A DNA stretch of 64,000 nt from contig NZ_AP014690.1 of the NCBI RefSeq assembly GCF_001547995.1, forward strand, positions 2,964,501 through 3,028,500, in the 5' to 3' direction. Shown in pieces: positions 35,000-43,700 of the stretch (the first letter of the stretch is position 1; every line of letters starts with the position of its first letter). The notes beneath the pieces are model-generated. The model had not been told where the DNA came from. It worked only from the letters and a program-made list of their open reading frames with translations, and searched no databases. A program made the translations under genes and the position numbers. Origin of the DNA: Asaia bogorensis NBRC 16594. GTDB taxonomy: Bacteria; Pseudomonadota; Alphaproteobacteria; Acetobacterales; Acetobacteraceae.

Positions 35000-35956
35000 A
35001 TGGATCACGCAATCGAGGCCGTCCGGCGTTTCAACCGCTTTTTTGTCCAGCATGTCGGTGCGCTGGATGCGCAATTTGCAGGGTCGGACATCACCCTCGC
35101 CGAAGCGCGTCTGATTTTCGAGATTGCGCGTCTGGAACACATACAGGGCACGCCCGTAACCGCCGCCGCATTGCAAAACTCCCTGCAGATCGACCGGGGG
35201 CAACTCAGTCGCATGATCGGCCGCCTGACCCGCCGTAACCTGATCCATCGCGATTGCCCTGAACATGACAGGCGTCTACGCCCGATTACGCTTACCCCAG
35301 GCGGGCGTGAGATGCTCTCGGGCCTTGAGGAGCGCGTTCAGGGAGCTATTCGGACCACGCTGGCGGCCCTCGACCCCCTTTCGCGCTACGGCCTCGTAAC
35401 ATCGCTCACCCATGCACGTTTTCTGCTGGCACCATCAGCCGACGCGTCTTTAACCCTGCGTGCCCCCCGGCCCGGGGAAGTAAGCCTCATCGCTTCTCGT
35501 CAATCAGCGCTGTATGCACAAAGCCATGGCTGGGGACACAAGCTTGAATGTCTGATTGCCGAGACAGCGTCACGCTTTCTGAGCGGGTTCGACCCGACAC
35601 GTGAAGCCTGCTGGGTTGCCGATCTCGATCAGGTCATGGCCGGTGCCGTTTTCCTGACCGATGAAGGTGATGGTGTTGCCCGGTTGCGATTGCTGCATGT
35701 CGAGCCGTTTGCCCGCAGGCGAGGCATTGGCGATGCACTTGTGCAGCAATGTCTCGCTTTCGCCCGTGAAAAGCACTACCGGCGCGTTATCCTGTGGACC
35801 CATACTGCGCTTGAAGATGCCCGTCGTCTTTACGCAAGAAACGGTTTTTCCTGCGTTGCGACCGCACCGCATGATCTGTTTGGCGTCCCCCTGCAGGGCG
35901 AGGACTGGATTTGCGAACTGATCACGCCAGACGCGCAGACAAACCAGAAGCCCTGA
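35000..35956 (+). CDS. MarR-type regulator fused to a GNAT acetyltransferase
   Basis: A 318-residue two-domain protein. Residues about 5-145 form a MarR winged HTH (ALQNSLQIDRGQLSRMIGRLTRRNLIHR is the recognition region, near 58-85, with the wing DRRLRPITLTPGG). Residues about 150-310 form a GNAT N-acetyltransferase with LLHVEPFARRRGIGDALVQQC, which contains the R/QxxGxG/A acetyl-CoA loop, and LYARNGF near the C-terminus. This fusion is known in many bacteria; the substrate and target genes are not. It is convergent with the DUF1460 gene. Transcribed away from the siderophore operon. Confidence 0.9.
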   Translation: MDHAIEAVRRFNRFFVQHVGALDAQFAGSDITLAEARLIFEIARLEHIQGTPVTAAALQNSLQIDRGQLSRMIGRLTRRNLIHRDCPEHDRRLRPITLTPGGREMLSGLEERVQGAIRTTLAALDPLSRYGLVTSLTHARFLLAPSADASLTLRAPRPGEVSLIASRQSALYAQSHGWGHKLECLIAETASRFLSGFDPTREACWVADLDQVMAGAVFLTDEGDGVARLRLLHVEPFARRRGIGDALVQQCLAFAREKHYRRVILWTHTALEDARRLYARNGFSCVATAPHDLFGVPLQGEDWICELITPDAQTNQKP

Positions 35957-36019
35957 CGGTCTTGCAGGACAAGAGATCAGGCCTCCCGCACCCTGCCCTC
36001 ACACGCGATATGACGCCCG

Positions 36020-36856
36020 TTATTCCGCTTCGGGCATACGCAGAACGAGAAAACCCGGCTTGCCCTTCAGATAGGTTTGCAGCGGCGTATCCACGACTTT
36101 CATATTGGCCTTGAGCGATGAGGCATTACGGAACCAGAGCGTCCCGTCTTTCCAGATAGCAAGGCCGGTATGGGTCACGTCCAGACCAGGCAAGGCCGTA
36201 TAAATACCGATCACGTCGCCTGTGTGGATCTTTCTGGCTATTTGCGGGGTCAGGGCCTCAGGCGGTAGCCATGCGATATCGCGCGGGTGAATGGCGAGCC
36301 CCTTGATATAGACCCCGCCATCAGCACGCTGATTCAGGTTTTTACGCGTGACTTGCGCCTGCGATGACAAATCGCGCGTCATGTCACGGGCATTATGCGG
36401 TGCAAGCGCCACCCAGTCCGTCAGGAAATGCCGCCGGTTCAGATAGGCAACCTTGCCATCGCGATAACGGGTCTTTTCAAGTGCTGCGACAAACCCGGCC
36501 TCGTTGCTGGAAAGCGAAAGTGCGCGCACAAGATCAATGAACGTGTAGCAATCGACCCCATCAAAACGAATGACCAAACGCTCCGGTATGTCGGCACCAC
36601 CGATCAGCGTATTGGCAATATAGGGCGTCCCGAGAAACAGCGCCGAAACCGTCGAGATACGATGCGTGAAACCTGCCGGGTCGACAGGCCGCTTTGATGC
36701 CTCGGCTCCTATCTGCGCTTCAATCTGGCCCAGCTTGGCCTGATCGGCAGGCGCGAAAGCTGTGTCGGCCGCCTGTGCAGTCAAGGGCAGAAAGGCCGCC
36801 ATGCAGAATCCCGCACATATCCCGACAACCCGTCTTTTTTGCGCCGATAAACTCAT
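36020..36856 (-). CDS. DUF1460 family exported protein (NlpC/P60-like amidase fold)
   Basis: A 278-residue protein with a signal peptide (cut after AQAA, residue about 30), so periplasmic. It has the DUF1460 hallmarks: the Cys-containing RFDGVDCYTFIDLVRALSLS (catalytic Cys near 102), then YLNRRHFLTDWV (near 140) and a His-containing LDVTHTGLAIWKDG (near 225), the Cys/His pair of an NlpC/P60-like hydrolase. Characterised relatives are N-acetylmuramoyl-L-alanine amidases. A role in peptidoglycan turnover is likely. It lies 82 bases downstream of the sugar-porter operon and in the opposite orientation to MarR-GNAT. Confidence 0.85.
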   Translation of the reverse strand: MSLSAQKRRVVGICAGFCMAAFLPLTAQAADTAFAPADQAKLGQIEAQIGAEASKRPVDPAGFTHRISTVSALFLGTPYIANTLIGGADIPERLVIRFDGVDCYTFIDLVRALSLSSNEAGFVAALEKTRYRDGKVAYLNRRHFLTDWVALAPHNARDMTRDLSSQAQVTRKNLNQRADGGVYIKGLAIHPRDIAWLPPEALTPQIARKIHTGDVIGIYTALPGLDVTHTGLAIWKDGTLWFRNASSLKANMKVVDTPLQTYLKGKPGFLVLRMPEAE

Positions 36857-36938
36857 TACAGCCCCCCAACTCTCTGCACGATAATCCAGTACGACAAGCT
36901 ACCAGAATAATCCGGACCCTATGAAATCGGACTGGTGC

Positions 36939-38450
36939 TCAAGCCCTGCCGCTTGCAATCGTTGATCCCTGCGGGCCAGAGGCAACAATAGCCTTGTCGA
37001 TCCTGCGGATCCTGCCCGGGCTGAAACTGCCCGCCCGCAGATTGCCCTCGATATCCTCCAGCGACAAACCGGCCGTTTCCGGCACAAGGCGATAGACGAA
37101 AACAAGGGACAGGAAATTGATTCCGGCATAGATCCACATCGTTGCGCCAATGCCAACTTCTTGCACCAGCGTGAGTGCCGTTCCGGTCACGAGCAGATTA
37201 CTGCCCCAGAGCATCGCCGCATGAAGCGCCGTCGCCGGGCCGCGCATACCAAGCGGAAACAGCTCTGCCCCCAGCAGCCAGCCACAGATCTGGATACCGC
37301 CCGAATTGAACATCATGAAAAGCAGGAGGAAAGCCACAGTGGCAAGCGCGCCAAAACCCTGATGACTGCCCGACATGAACGAAATGCCAAGCCCGATCAG
37401 ACTGATGACCGAGCCCGGAATCATAATCAGCATCAGACGACGACGCCCGACGCGATCGACCAGAAAACACCCAGCCAGGGTGACAATGGCATAAACGAAA
37501 GCCACCCCGACGCTGGCCAGAAGGGCCGCATTTTTTCCAAATCCGGCATCGGACAGGAAGGTAGGAGAGTAATAGATCATCATCTCCAGCCCGCCACATT
37601 GCGTGAAGAAAGCCACCCCCAGAGCAGCGATCAGCGCGGGGCGTGCCCAAGGCTGTGCCAGCCCGGCCCAGCCGGAATTCTCAGGGTTGATCGACTGACG
37701 GATACGCTCGATCTGGGTAAGCTCCTGATGAATATCGAGCTTTGTATGTCGCACCCGTTCAAGAATACGCGCTGCCGCCGTCAGGCCCCGCTTTTCGGCA
37801 ATCCAGCGCGGGCTGGCCGGCATGAACAGCATGACTATGAAGACTAGACCTGCCGGGATGGAAGCGACCGACACCATACGGCGCCATGACCAGACACCGT
37901 GGTAATAATATCCAACGATATTCGCCAGAACGATCCCGACCCCGATCGCCACATTGAAGGTGGTGACCAGCGTGCCGCGATACCGGCTTGGCGATAATTC
38001 GGAAATATACATGGGCACAACCTGCGTGGAACCGCCCACCGCGATGCCCAGCAGGAAACGTGCAGCGACAAGGCTGCCGATGCTCGGGGCCATCGAGCAC
38101 AAAATCGCCCCCAGGGCGAACAGGAACAACACGACAAGGACGGTTTTCTTGCGGCCCAGATGCTCCGATGACCAGCTCGTGACCAGCGCCCCCACGACTG
38201 CGCCAGCAAGTATGGAGGCCGTCACGATTTCCTGCTGCGTGTGCGACAGCCCGAATTCACGCGTCATGAGCAAAAGCGCCCCGGAAATTACACCGGTATC
38301 ATAGCCGTAAAGCCCACCGCATACTGCGGCGGCAAAAGAGGCCACCGCGAGAATGAGCCATGCGGACCGCCCCGGTGAGGTGTGCTCGACAATCGCCTCG
38401 ATGCCAGCACGATCGGTATCACCCATGCCGGGTTGCCTCTGCTTTTTCAT
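36939..38450 (-). CDS. Sugar porter (MFS) for a hexitol or sugar
   Basis: A 503-residue member of the MFS sugar porter family with 12 membrane segments. Signatures are YGYDTGVISGALLL in helix 1, SWSSEHLGRKKTVL after helix 2, the R-x-G-R-R RVGRRRLMLIMI loop, MPASPRWIAEKRG after helix 6, and PETAGLSLEDIEGN at the end. Likely an H+ symporter. ATG 38450 follows GGGG at a normal distance; an upstream ATG at 38504 adds 18 residues unlike the family. It is the last gene after the polyol dehydrogenase, and is proposed to import the substrate of this operon. Confidence 0.9.
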   Translation of the reverse strand: MKKQRQPGMGDTDRAGIEAIVEHTSPGRSAWLILAVASFAAAVCGGLYGYDTGVISGALLLMTREFGLSHTQQEIVTASILAGAVVGALVTSWSSEHLGRKKTVLVVLFLFALGAILCSMAPSIGSLVAARFLLGIAVGGSTQVVPMYISELSPSRYRGTLVTTFNVAIGVGIVLANIVGYYYHGVWSWRRMVSVASIPAGLVFIVMLFMPASPRWIAEKRGLTAAARILERVRHTKLDIHQELTQIERIRQSINPENSGWAGLAQPWARPALIAALGVAFFTQCGGLEMMIYYSPTFLSDAGFGKNAALLASVGVAFVYAIVTLAGCFLVDRVGRRRLMLIMIPGSVISLIGLGISFMSGSHQGFGALATVAFLLLFMMFNSGGIQICGWLLGAELFPLGMRGPATALHAAMLWGSNLLVTGTALTLVQEVGIGATMWIYAGINFLSLVFVYRLVPETAGLSLEDIEGNLRAGSFSPGRIRRIDKAIVASGPQGSTIASGRA

Positions 38451-38666
38451 TCTTGTTTCCCCTTCTTGAGGGCGCGCGCCATCCTTCATGCCCAAGCCTG
38501 ACAACGATCGGGGTCGTTACCGGCTCGACAGCATGGGCGCAGCCCGCCGCATGGCGCGGGCCTTGTCGGCCCGCACACACGAAGCATGTCGTTTCAGTGT
38601 TCCGGAAAAATCAGACCGGGCTGAACGCTGACAGGGGGGCACACAAGCCCCCCCATGCGCTCAGGA

Positions 38667-38689
38667 AGGCGCGATGAACAATCGCGCCT
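38667..38689. terminator. Hairpin directly after the polyol dehydrogenase gene
   Basis: AGGCGCGAT (38667-38675) pairs perfectly with ATCGCGCCT (38681-38689) across a five-base loop; the stem begins at the stop codon. A second G/C-run dyad lies at 38634-38653. Without a T-run this may attenuate rather than stop transcription into the sugar porter gene. Confidence 0.4.
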
Positions 38690-39486
38690 CAGCTCATCCA
38701 GTTGCCGCCATCGATATTATAGGTCTGCGAGACGATATAATCGGCATCCTTCGAGGCTAGAAACACCGCAAGCCCCCCGATCTCGTCGGGACGCGCCATA
38801 CGCCCGAACGGTACCGATGCGCCGACGATCCGCTTCTTTTCACCAAGAGGCAGGTTCTCGTACTGGGCGAAGCGGCGGTCCACGTCATCCCAGTGCTCGT
38901 TATCGACCACGCCCGGTGCAATGGCATTGACGTTGATGCCGTATTTGATGAGATCGAGCCCGGTGCTCTGGGTAAGAGAAATCACGGCTGCCTTCGAGGC
39001 GCAGTAGATAGCCACCAGAGGCTCACCGCGGCGACCGGCCTGGGAGGCGAAATTGATGATCTTGCCACCATGACCCTGCGCGATCATCTGGCGTGCGACC
39101 GCCTGAAGCGTGAAAAGCAGCCCTTCGACATTGACGGCAAACACGCGATGGTAGCTTTCGCGCGTGATCTCGACCGTCGGAGCGAGATCGAACAGACCGG
39201 CATTATTGACCAGAATATCGATACGGCCATAACGCGCGATAATGGCCGCCAGCGCGGCATCGATGGACTCCTGTCGGGTTACATCGAGTGCAACGCCAAG
39301 ATGATCGGTACCGAGTTCGGCAGCGGCGCTGATCGCACCCGCCTCATTCAAGTCACCGATAACAACGTGCGCACCTTCGCGCGCATAGCGCTCGGCAAGA
39401 GCACGGCCGATACCGCGTGCGGCACCCGTAATGAGCGCAATACGATCCTGCAATGGTTTGCCCTGAGGGGCTGTGGTGGCATTCAT
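38689..39486 (-). CDS. SDR polyol dehydrogenase (galactitol/sorbitol 2-dehydrogenase type)
   Basis: A 265-residue classical SDR with the NAD-binding TGAARGIG (around 20), NNAG (around 93) and the catalytic YxxxK of AIYCASKAA (around 160). The C-terminal block DVDRRFAQYENLPLGEKKR and end NIDGGNWMS resemble SmoS-type sorbitol dehydrogenase and galactitol 2-dehydrogenase of alphaproteobacteria. It probably oxidises a hexitol at C2 to a 2-ketose, D-tagatose if the substrate is galactitol. It lies 122 bases downstream of the PF08013 gene on the same strand. Confidence 0.9.
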   Translation of the reverse strand: MNATTAPQGKPLQDRIALITGAARGIGRALAERYAREGAHVVIGDLNEAGAISAAAELGTDHLGVALDVTRQESIDAALAAIIARYGRIDILVNNAGLFDLAPTVEITRESYHRVFAVNVEGLLFTLQAVARQMIAQGHGGKIINFASQAGRRGEPLVAIYCASKAAVISLTQSTGLDLIKYGINVNAIAPGVVDNEHWDDVDRRFAQYENLPLGEKKRIVGASVPFGRMARPDEIGGLAVFLASKDADYIVSQTYNIDGGNWMS

Positions 39487-39608
39487 GTCATGATTCCTAT
39501 GGTCAACAGATAATGACGGATGGGTCAGTTGGGTCAGGTAAAGTCAGACAGGCCGAACGGGTCTTGCGGGGGCCTTGTTTCTCCAGGCCCCCGCACTGGG
39601 AACATGGT

Positions 39609-40859
39609 TCAAAGAGTCTCGTAACGTTCGAGCACGTCTCGAACCGACTGGATCAGAAGAGCCCGAGGCTCGGCGGCAAGCGCACCCGATTTCACGCGCT
39701 CGAAAAGCCGGGGCAGATACTGGCTGATCATGGTTTCAGGAATGGATACCTGCTCCAGCGACTGGATCAGCGCTGTCACGGCCTGTTCGGCGGCCGGTTC
39801 GGGCCAGTAATAGCGGATTCGGTCGCTATAGCTGAAATGGCGCAGGATGCGCTGCTCCATCGCATCGCCATGATAATGGCTCTGCCAGTTGGCAGGCGCA
39901 TCGAGCATGGTCTTTTCCATTGTTCCGACCAGCGAGACCGCCTGTGGGTCGATGAAGCCACGTATGGCGTCCAGCCCGTAAAGCGTTTCACGCAGGGCAA
40001 AGCTCAGCTCCGGCCCGACCTTCAGGATACAGAACCCGTCCTGCTTCAGTTGTGCCAGCGCCGTGCCCGGCTGATAGTCGGTCGAGTGTGCCTCGAAAAC
40101 CAGTCCCGGCAGACGCGCCAATGTGGCAACAAGCGCGCTGGCCTGCTCGGGCTCGTAAATGACCACATCCTCATGGCCAAACTCCACACCGGGCTGCACC
40201 ACGATGCCAATCACGCGCGACCATGCCTCGGGCACCGCCTCGCGGAAGGCGTTTTCATGCACCTGATAAGTCGCACGAACCGCTTCCGGTGTGGTGGGCG
40301 TAACGTGATCGAGGGCTTCGGTCGCCCCGCCCGGTGTGGGAATTTCTGTACCGATCACATAGACAGGCCGCCCCGGTGCGACGGATTCGGCTCGCTTGGC
40401 CAGCATCACGGCCCGCTCTGCCACAATGGCATCAGGCAGATGCTCGGCCTCACCCTTGCAACCCATGCTGGCGTCGAGATGCAGCTTGGTAAATCCTGCC
40501 TCGGCAAAAGCCGCAATCATGTCGGAGGCTTTTTGCAGGGCCTGCTCTGCCGGAAGCGATTTCCACGGATTGGGACCGAGATGATCGCCGCCCAGAATGA
40601 TCTGCTCACGCGCAAAGCCCAGCCGATCGGCGATACCGTATACGTAATCGCGAAAATCGGCAGGCGTCATGCCGGTATAGCCGCCATCCTGATTGACCTG
40701 ATTGCAGGTCGCCTCAATCAGCACGGCCTTGCCGTGCGATGCCGCATGAAGAAGGGCGGCCTCAATGACAAGGGGATGGGCCGAGCATACCGAGGTGACA
40801 GCTGTCTTGTCGCCCTGGTCGAAACGCGCCCGCAATGTCGAGATGAGCGATCCGGTCAT
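39609..40859 (-). CDS. PF08013 (GatZ/KbaZ-like) protein, probable tagatose 6-phosphate 4-epimerase
   Basis: A 416-residue TIM-barrel protein of the GatZ/KbaZ family: SVCSAHPLVIEAALLHAA (near 24), IEATCNQVNQDGGYTGMTP (near 48), ILGGDHLGPNPWKSLP (near 88) and KLHLDASMGC (near 125). In E. coli GatZ is an accessory to the aldolase GatY, but no GatY gene is present here. A PF08013 member from Agrobacterium epimerises D-tagatose 6-phosphate to D-fructose 6-phosphate, and the adjacent PfkB kinase and polyol dehydrogenase match that pathway. It overlaps the kinase gene by four bases. ATG 40859 follows GGGAGA. Confidence 0.9.
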   Translation of the reverse strand: MTGSLISTLRARFDQGDKTAVTSVCSAHPLVIEAALLHAASHGKAVLIEATCNQVNQDGGYTGMTPADFRDYVYGIADRLGFAREQIILGGDHLGPNPWKSLPAEQALQKASDMIAAFAEAGFTKLHLDASMGCKGEAEHLPDAIVAERAVMLAKRAESVAPGRPVYVIGTEIPTPGGATEALDHVTPTTPEAVRATYQVHENAFREAVPEAWSRVIGIVVQPGVEFGHEDVVIYEPEQASALVATLARLPGLVFEAHSTDYQPGTALAQLKQDGFCILKVGPELSFALRETLYGLDAIRGFIDPQAVSLVGTMEKTMLDAPANWQSHYHGDAMEQRILRHFSYSDRIRYYWPEPAAEQAVTALIQSLEQVSIPETMISQYLPRLFERVKSGALAAEPRALLIQSVRDVLERYETL

Positions 40860-41848
40860 GCTTTTTCTCCCGTGTTCTGGCCTGCAATAAGCTGATCGAG
40901 CGCCGCGAAATCGGACGTACCTTCCATCGGGCCGAAAAACGAAACAGCCCTTGACCCGGAGGCACAGGCATAGCGCAGCGAGTCTTCGCGCGTCTTGCCG
41001 AGCAGGCGGCATGTGACATAGGTCGCGCCAAAGCAGTCGCCCGCGCCTGTCGGGTCGATTTCCTGCGCCGGGAACGGCGCACCATGGACGGTCTTGTCGG
41101 CACAAAAGCAGGTCGCGCCCTCACTGCCCTGTTTTAGCACGATTTCAGAAACGCCCATGTCGAGGATCTCGGCAATGGCGGCCTCTTGCGTCGTGCCACT
41201 GCTGAACAGGAGCAGTTCGGGACCGCTTGGCAGGAAGATGTCGCATTCCTGAAGCATCAATTGCAGGGCTGCCCGCATATCGGGGATGTCGAGCATCTCC
41301 TTGCGGATATTCGGGTCGAATGAGACGGTTCCACCCTGCGCTTTGACCTGATGTACAGCGGTCGTCACGGCATCGATGATCGGAAAGGAAAACAGTGAGG
41401 ACCCCATCACATGGACATGGGTCGCGCGCTTGAGCAGTCCACGCGCCGCCTCGTGAAGGCCCGTTTGCGAGCAGGCAGACTGGCGGATGTTATAGACGAA
41501 ATCGCGGCTGCCATCGGGCCGGTAGCGCACGAACGCACTGCCTGTTGCAAAACTGTCCACGCTCAGAATGGCAGAAACATCGACACCATCACGCCTCAGC
41601 CGCTCGATATTGAGCGTGCCGAAATCATCACGCCCGACCGCCGAGACGATACCGCACTCCACGCCCAGACGAGCGACCTGATCAATGAAGATCGCCGGTG
41701 CGCCCGAAGGGTAAGGCCCCTTGAGGGCCATCGGTTCAAGAAAACCCGTCCCCTGGGTCTCGGCCATGATCTCGACCACAATCTCACCGATTGTGATGAT
41801 GCAACGCGGCGCGTCCGGGGACTGGTCCATCAGAAAACTGGATGCCAT
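40856..41848 (-). CDS. PfkB-family sugar kinase, probable tagatose kinase
   Basis: A 330-residue ribokinase-fold kinase. The N-terminal block TIGEIVVEIMAE, the GxG-like GVECGIVSAVGRDDFG and the C-terminal PfkB signature DPTGAGDCFGATYV (around 265, with the catalytic Asp in GAGD) are present. Kinases of this sub-branch next to PF08013 proteins phosphorylate D-tagatose at O6. It sits between the DeoR gene (58 bases away) and the PF08013 gene (four-base overlap), so it is the first enzyme of the operon. Other ketose kinases, such as fructokinases, share the same motif, so substrate is inferred from context. Confidence 0.88.
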   Translation of the reverse strand: MASSFLMDQSPDAPRCIITIGEIVVEIMAETQGTGFLEPMALKGPYPSGAPAIFIDQVARLGVECGIVSAVGRDDFGTLNIERLRRDGVDVSAILSVDSFATGSAFVRYRPDGSRDFVYNIRQSACSQTGLHEAARGLLKRATHVHVMGSSLFSFPIIDAVTTAVHQVKAQGGTVSFDPNIRKEMLDIPDMRAALQLMLQECDIFLPSGPELLLFSSGTTQEAAIAEILDMGVSEIVLKQGSEGATCFCADKTVHGAPFPAQEIDPTGAGDCFGATYVTCRLLGKTREDSLRYACASGSRAVSFFGPMEGTSDFAALDQLIAGQNTGEKA

Positions 41849-41906
41849 GATCGGTTATCCATCGAAGGGGAAAACAGAAGGTAAGAAAAAGGCTCCGGCA
41901 GGGCGC

Positions 41907-42677
41907 TCAGCCGGAGGGTGCGGTGTCATCTGCAAAAACAGACCAGTCCTCGCACAGCACCGCGCCATCGGGCGGTGTGCCCCCATGCAGAACCGACATG
42001 GTTTTGCGCCAGGCCAGAACATGACCGTCCTCATCAGCCCGATCGAGGCGGTCAGTCAGCAAAAAGACCTGCCGCGCCCGGATGATGGCACTCTCCAGAC
42101 AGCTGCCTGTCTGATCGAGACAGGTGAAACCCCGCTTGCTGATCTGGGCTGCCGAAATGACCGCAAGATCCAGATCATAGAAAGACAAGGCATGATCGGC
42201 AGCGGGGCTGATCAGCGGGTATCCCAGCCGGTCATACTCGCCACCCAGCAACGAGACCGCCGCATCGCTGGTCCGGCTCGCCATATGGTAGGTTTCGAAG
42301 CTGTTGACGACGAAACGCAGGTTTTCGGCTGTCGCATAGACCGGCACGAAAGAAGCGGCCTGCGTGTTGTCCAGAAAAACGCACTGGCCTGGCTTGAGCC
42401 TGAAGGCGACAGCACGCGCCAGGGCCCGAGCCTCATACAGGGTGGGCCCCTCATCCAGAGGCGCGTCGACAGCATAATCGTGAGCTGGCTGGGCACCGCC
42501 ATTTGTTCTGATGACGAGATTCTGACTTTGCAGATAGGCAAGGTCTGACCTTATCGTCACCATGGAGACGTCGAACTGGCTTGCCAGCGCCTCGGTCCGT
42601 ATGAATCCGGCGCGTCTTACGGCATCGACAATTCCCAGACGGCGTTTGAGAGTCGCGCTGTTCACGCCCATCGACAT
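41907..42677 (-). CDS. DeoR/GlpR-family regulator of the hexitol operon
   Basis: A 256-residue repressor-type regulator. The N-terminal DeoR HTH spans about 10-60 (LASQFDVSMVTIRSDLAYLQ) and the C-terminal sensor domain of ribose-phosphate-isomerase-like fold binds a phosphorylated sugar; it has a region around SAAQISKRGFTCLD typical of the group. It is the first gene of a minus-strand operon with the kinase, PF08013 protein, dehydrogenase and porter. A palindrome 15 bases upstream matches DeoR-family operators, so it probably represses its own operon until a sugar phosphate such as tagatose 6-phosphate appears. ATG 42671 and TTG 42683 are other starts. Confidence 0.9.
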   Translation of the reverse strand: MSMGVNSATLKRRLGIVDAVRRAGFIRTEALASQFDVSMVTIRSDLAYLQSQNLVIRTNGGAQPAHDYAVDAPLDEGPTLYEARALARAVAFRLKPGQCVFLDNTQAASFVPVYATAENLRFVVNSFETYHMASRTSDAAVSLLGGEYDRLGYPLISPAADHALSFYDLDLAVISAAQISKRGFTCLDQTGSCLESAIIRARQVFLLTDRLDRADEDGHVLAWRKTMSVLHGGTPPDGAVLCEDWSVFADDTAPSG

Positions 42678-42691
42678 GATCAAGAATCTTT

Positions 42692-42718
42692 CAAAACGAA
42701 AACCTATCTTTCGTTTTG
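42692..42718. promoter_or_regulatory. Palindromic DeoR-type operator
   Basis: CAAAACGAAA (42692-42701) and TTTCGTTTTG (42709-42718) form a perfect 10-bp inverted repeat with a seven-base spacer, 15 bases upstream of the DeoR gene. The TTTCGTTT core is the repeat unit of several DeoR-family operators, for example the AgaR consensus of E. coli. Confidence 0.65.
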
Positions 42719-42829
42719 TAAGTCATCGTCTTTTGCTTGTCAGCAGTTAAGACAGGCCATCACAGGGTTGTGTCAGGATATGCACATTGGTCCGTTATCA
42801 TCGGGTCAACCGCCGAGCCGGAAACCACC

Positions 42830-43489
42830 CTATCGCCCTGCGCCTCGAACGCTCAGAAGCCCCTTGATTGCCGCATGCTGTAAAAGCAGGATCGTCTTGG
42901 CATCCAGAATACGTCCGTCACCGATCATGCGCAGGGCTTCAGGGAACGCGACTTCCATCACGTCGATTTCCTCGCCCTCCCCCTCCAGGCCGCCGCCCGG
43001 CCCGATCCGCATCCCGGGCCTGTAAGCCCCGGTGAAGAAATGGATGCGCTCGGTCACCGATCCGGGGCTCATATAATAGCACCCTATGGGGGTTATCTCG
43101 CCAATCTCGACCCCCATTTCCTCACCAACCTCACGGCGCATGGCGGTGGCCGGGTCATCGTGATCGAGCAGGCCGCCGCAAACCTCAATCAGATCCTCAC
43201 GATGCCCTGTGACATACGCTGGAAATCGGAACTGTCGGGTAAGCAGGACCACCTGCCTCTCGTCATCGTAAAGCAGGATCGCGGCCCCATCGCCACGATC
43301 ATACGTCTCTCGCGTAAAGACCTGAGTCGTGCCGCTCCTGCGCCTATAGCTCAGCGTGTAACGTGTCAAAACGCCCCAGTCATTGGCCAGAAGCCGGGTC
43401 GAGAGGATCGTGATACGGTCATCTGGACATTTGCCGGGCACAACCTCGTCACCAAAGCGATCAGGCTTGTCAGGAGGCGTTCCTGTCAT
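42830..43489 (-). CDS. nudK: GDP-mannose pyrophosphatase NudK-like Nudix hydrolase
   Basis: A 219-residue Nudix enzyme. The Nudix box is GLLDHDDPATAMRREVGEEMGV (about 128-149) with Asp in place of the first Glu, which also holds in NudK of E. coli. Further NudK blocks are CYYMSPGSVTERIHFF, GGGLEGEGEEIDVMEV and ILDAKTILLLQ, all matching in order. NudK hydrolyses GDP-mannose to GMP and mannose 1-phosphate. Length is close to the 191 residues of E. coli NudK plus an N-terminal extension. ATG 43489 is used because upstream sequence in the frame is unlike any Nudix protein. It is transcribed toward the hexitol operon's regulator but separate. Confidence 0.85.
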   Translation of the reverse strand: MTGTPPDKPDRFGDEVVPGKCPDDRITILSTRLLANDWGVLTRYTLSYRRRSGTTQVFTRETYDRGDGAAILLYDDERQVVLLTRQFRFPAYVTGHREDLIEVCGGLLDHDDPATAMRREVGEEMGVEIGEITPIGCYYMSPGSVTERIHFFTGAYRPGMRIGPGGGLEGEGEEIDVMEVAFPEALRMIGDGRILDAKTILLLQHAAIKGLLSVRGAGR

Positions 43490-43700
43490 GGCGGTCAATC
43501 CCTCTGCCCGACTCTGCGTGTCACGGCCTGCGCCAGCAAGCTCACATCCCCTACCCTGCCCGGGATCGGACATCCGGGTGAGAACAACCTTCGCACACCC
43601 TGCCTCGCATAGGGAACTCGGGGCTGCATGGCATGGATAGGAAACAGGTCTGACGCGGCATATCGAGGGCCGGTTGGCCGCATCGCGGCGATGGAAAGGC

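Noticed and set aside
39609-40859. Reading the PF08013 gene as a tagatose bisphosphate aldolase
   Set aside because: The catalytic partner GatY is absent, and a PF08013 member is known to act as an epimerase with the same neighbours.
39453-40895. Plus-strand frame of 480 codons over the PF08013 gene
   Set aside because: Antisense shadow of a conserved TIM-barrel gene, no start signal and no domain.
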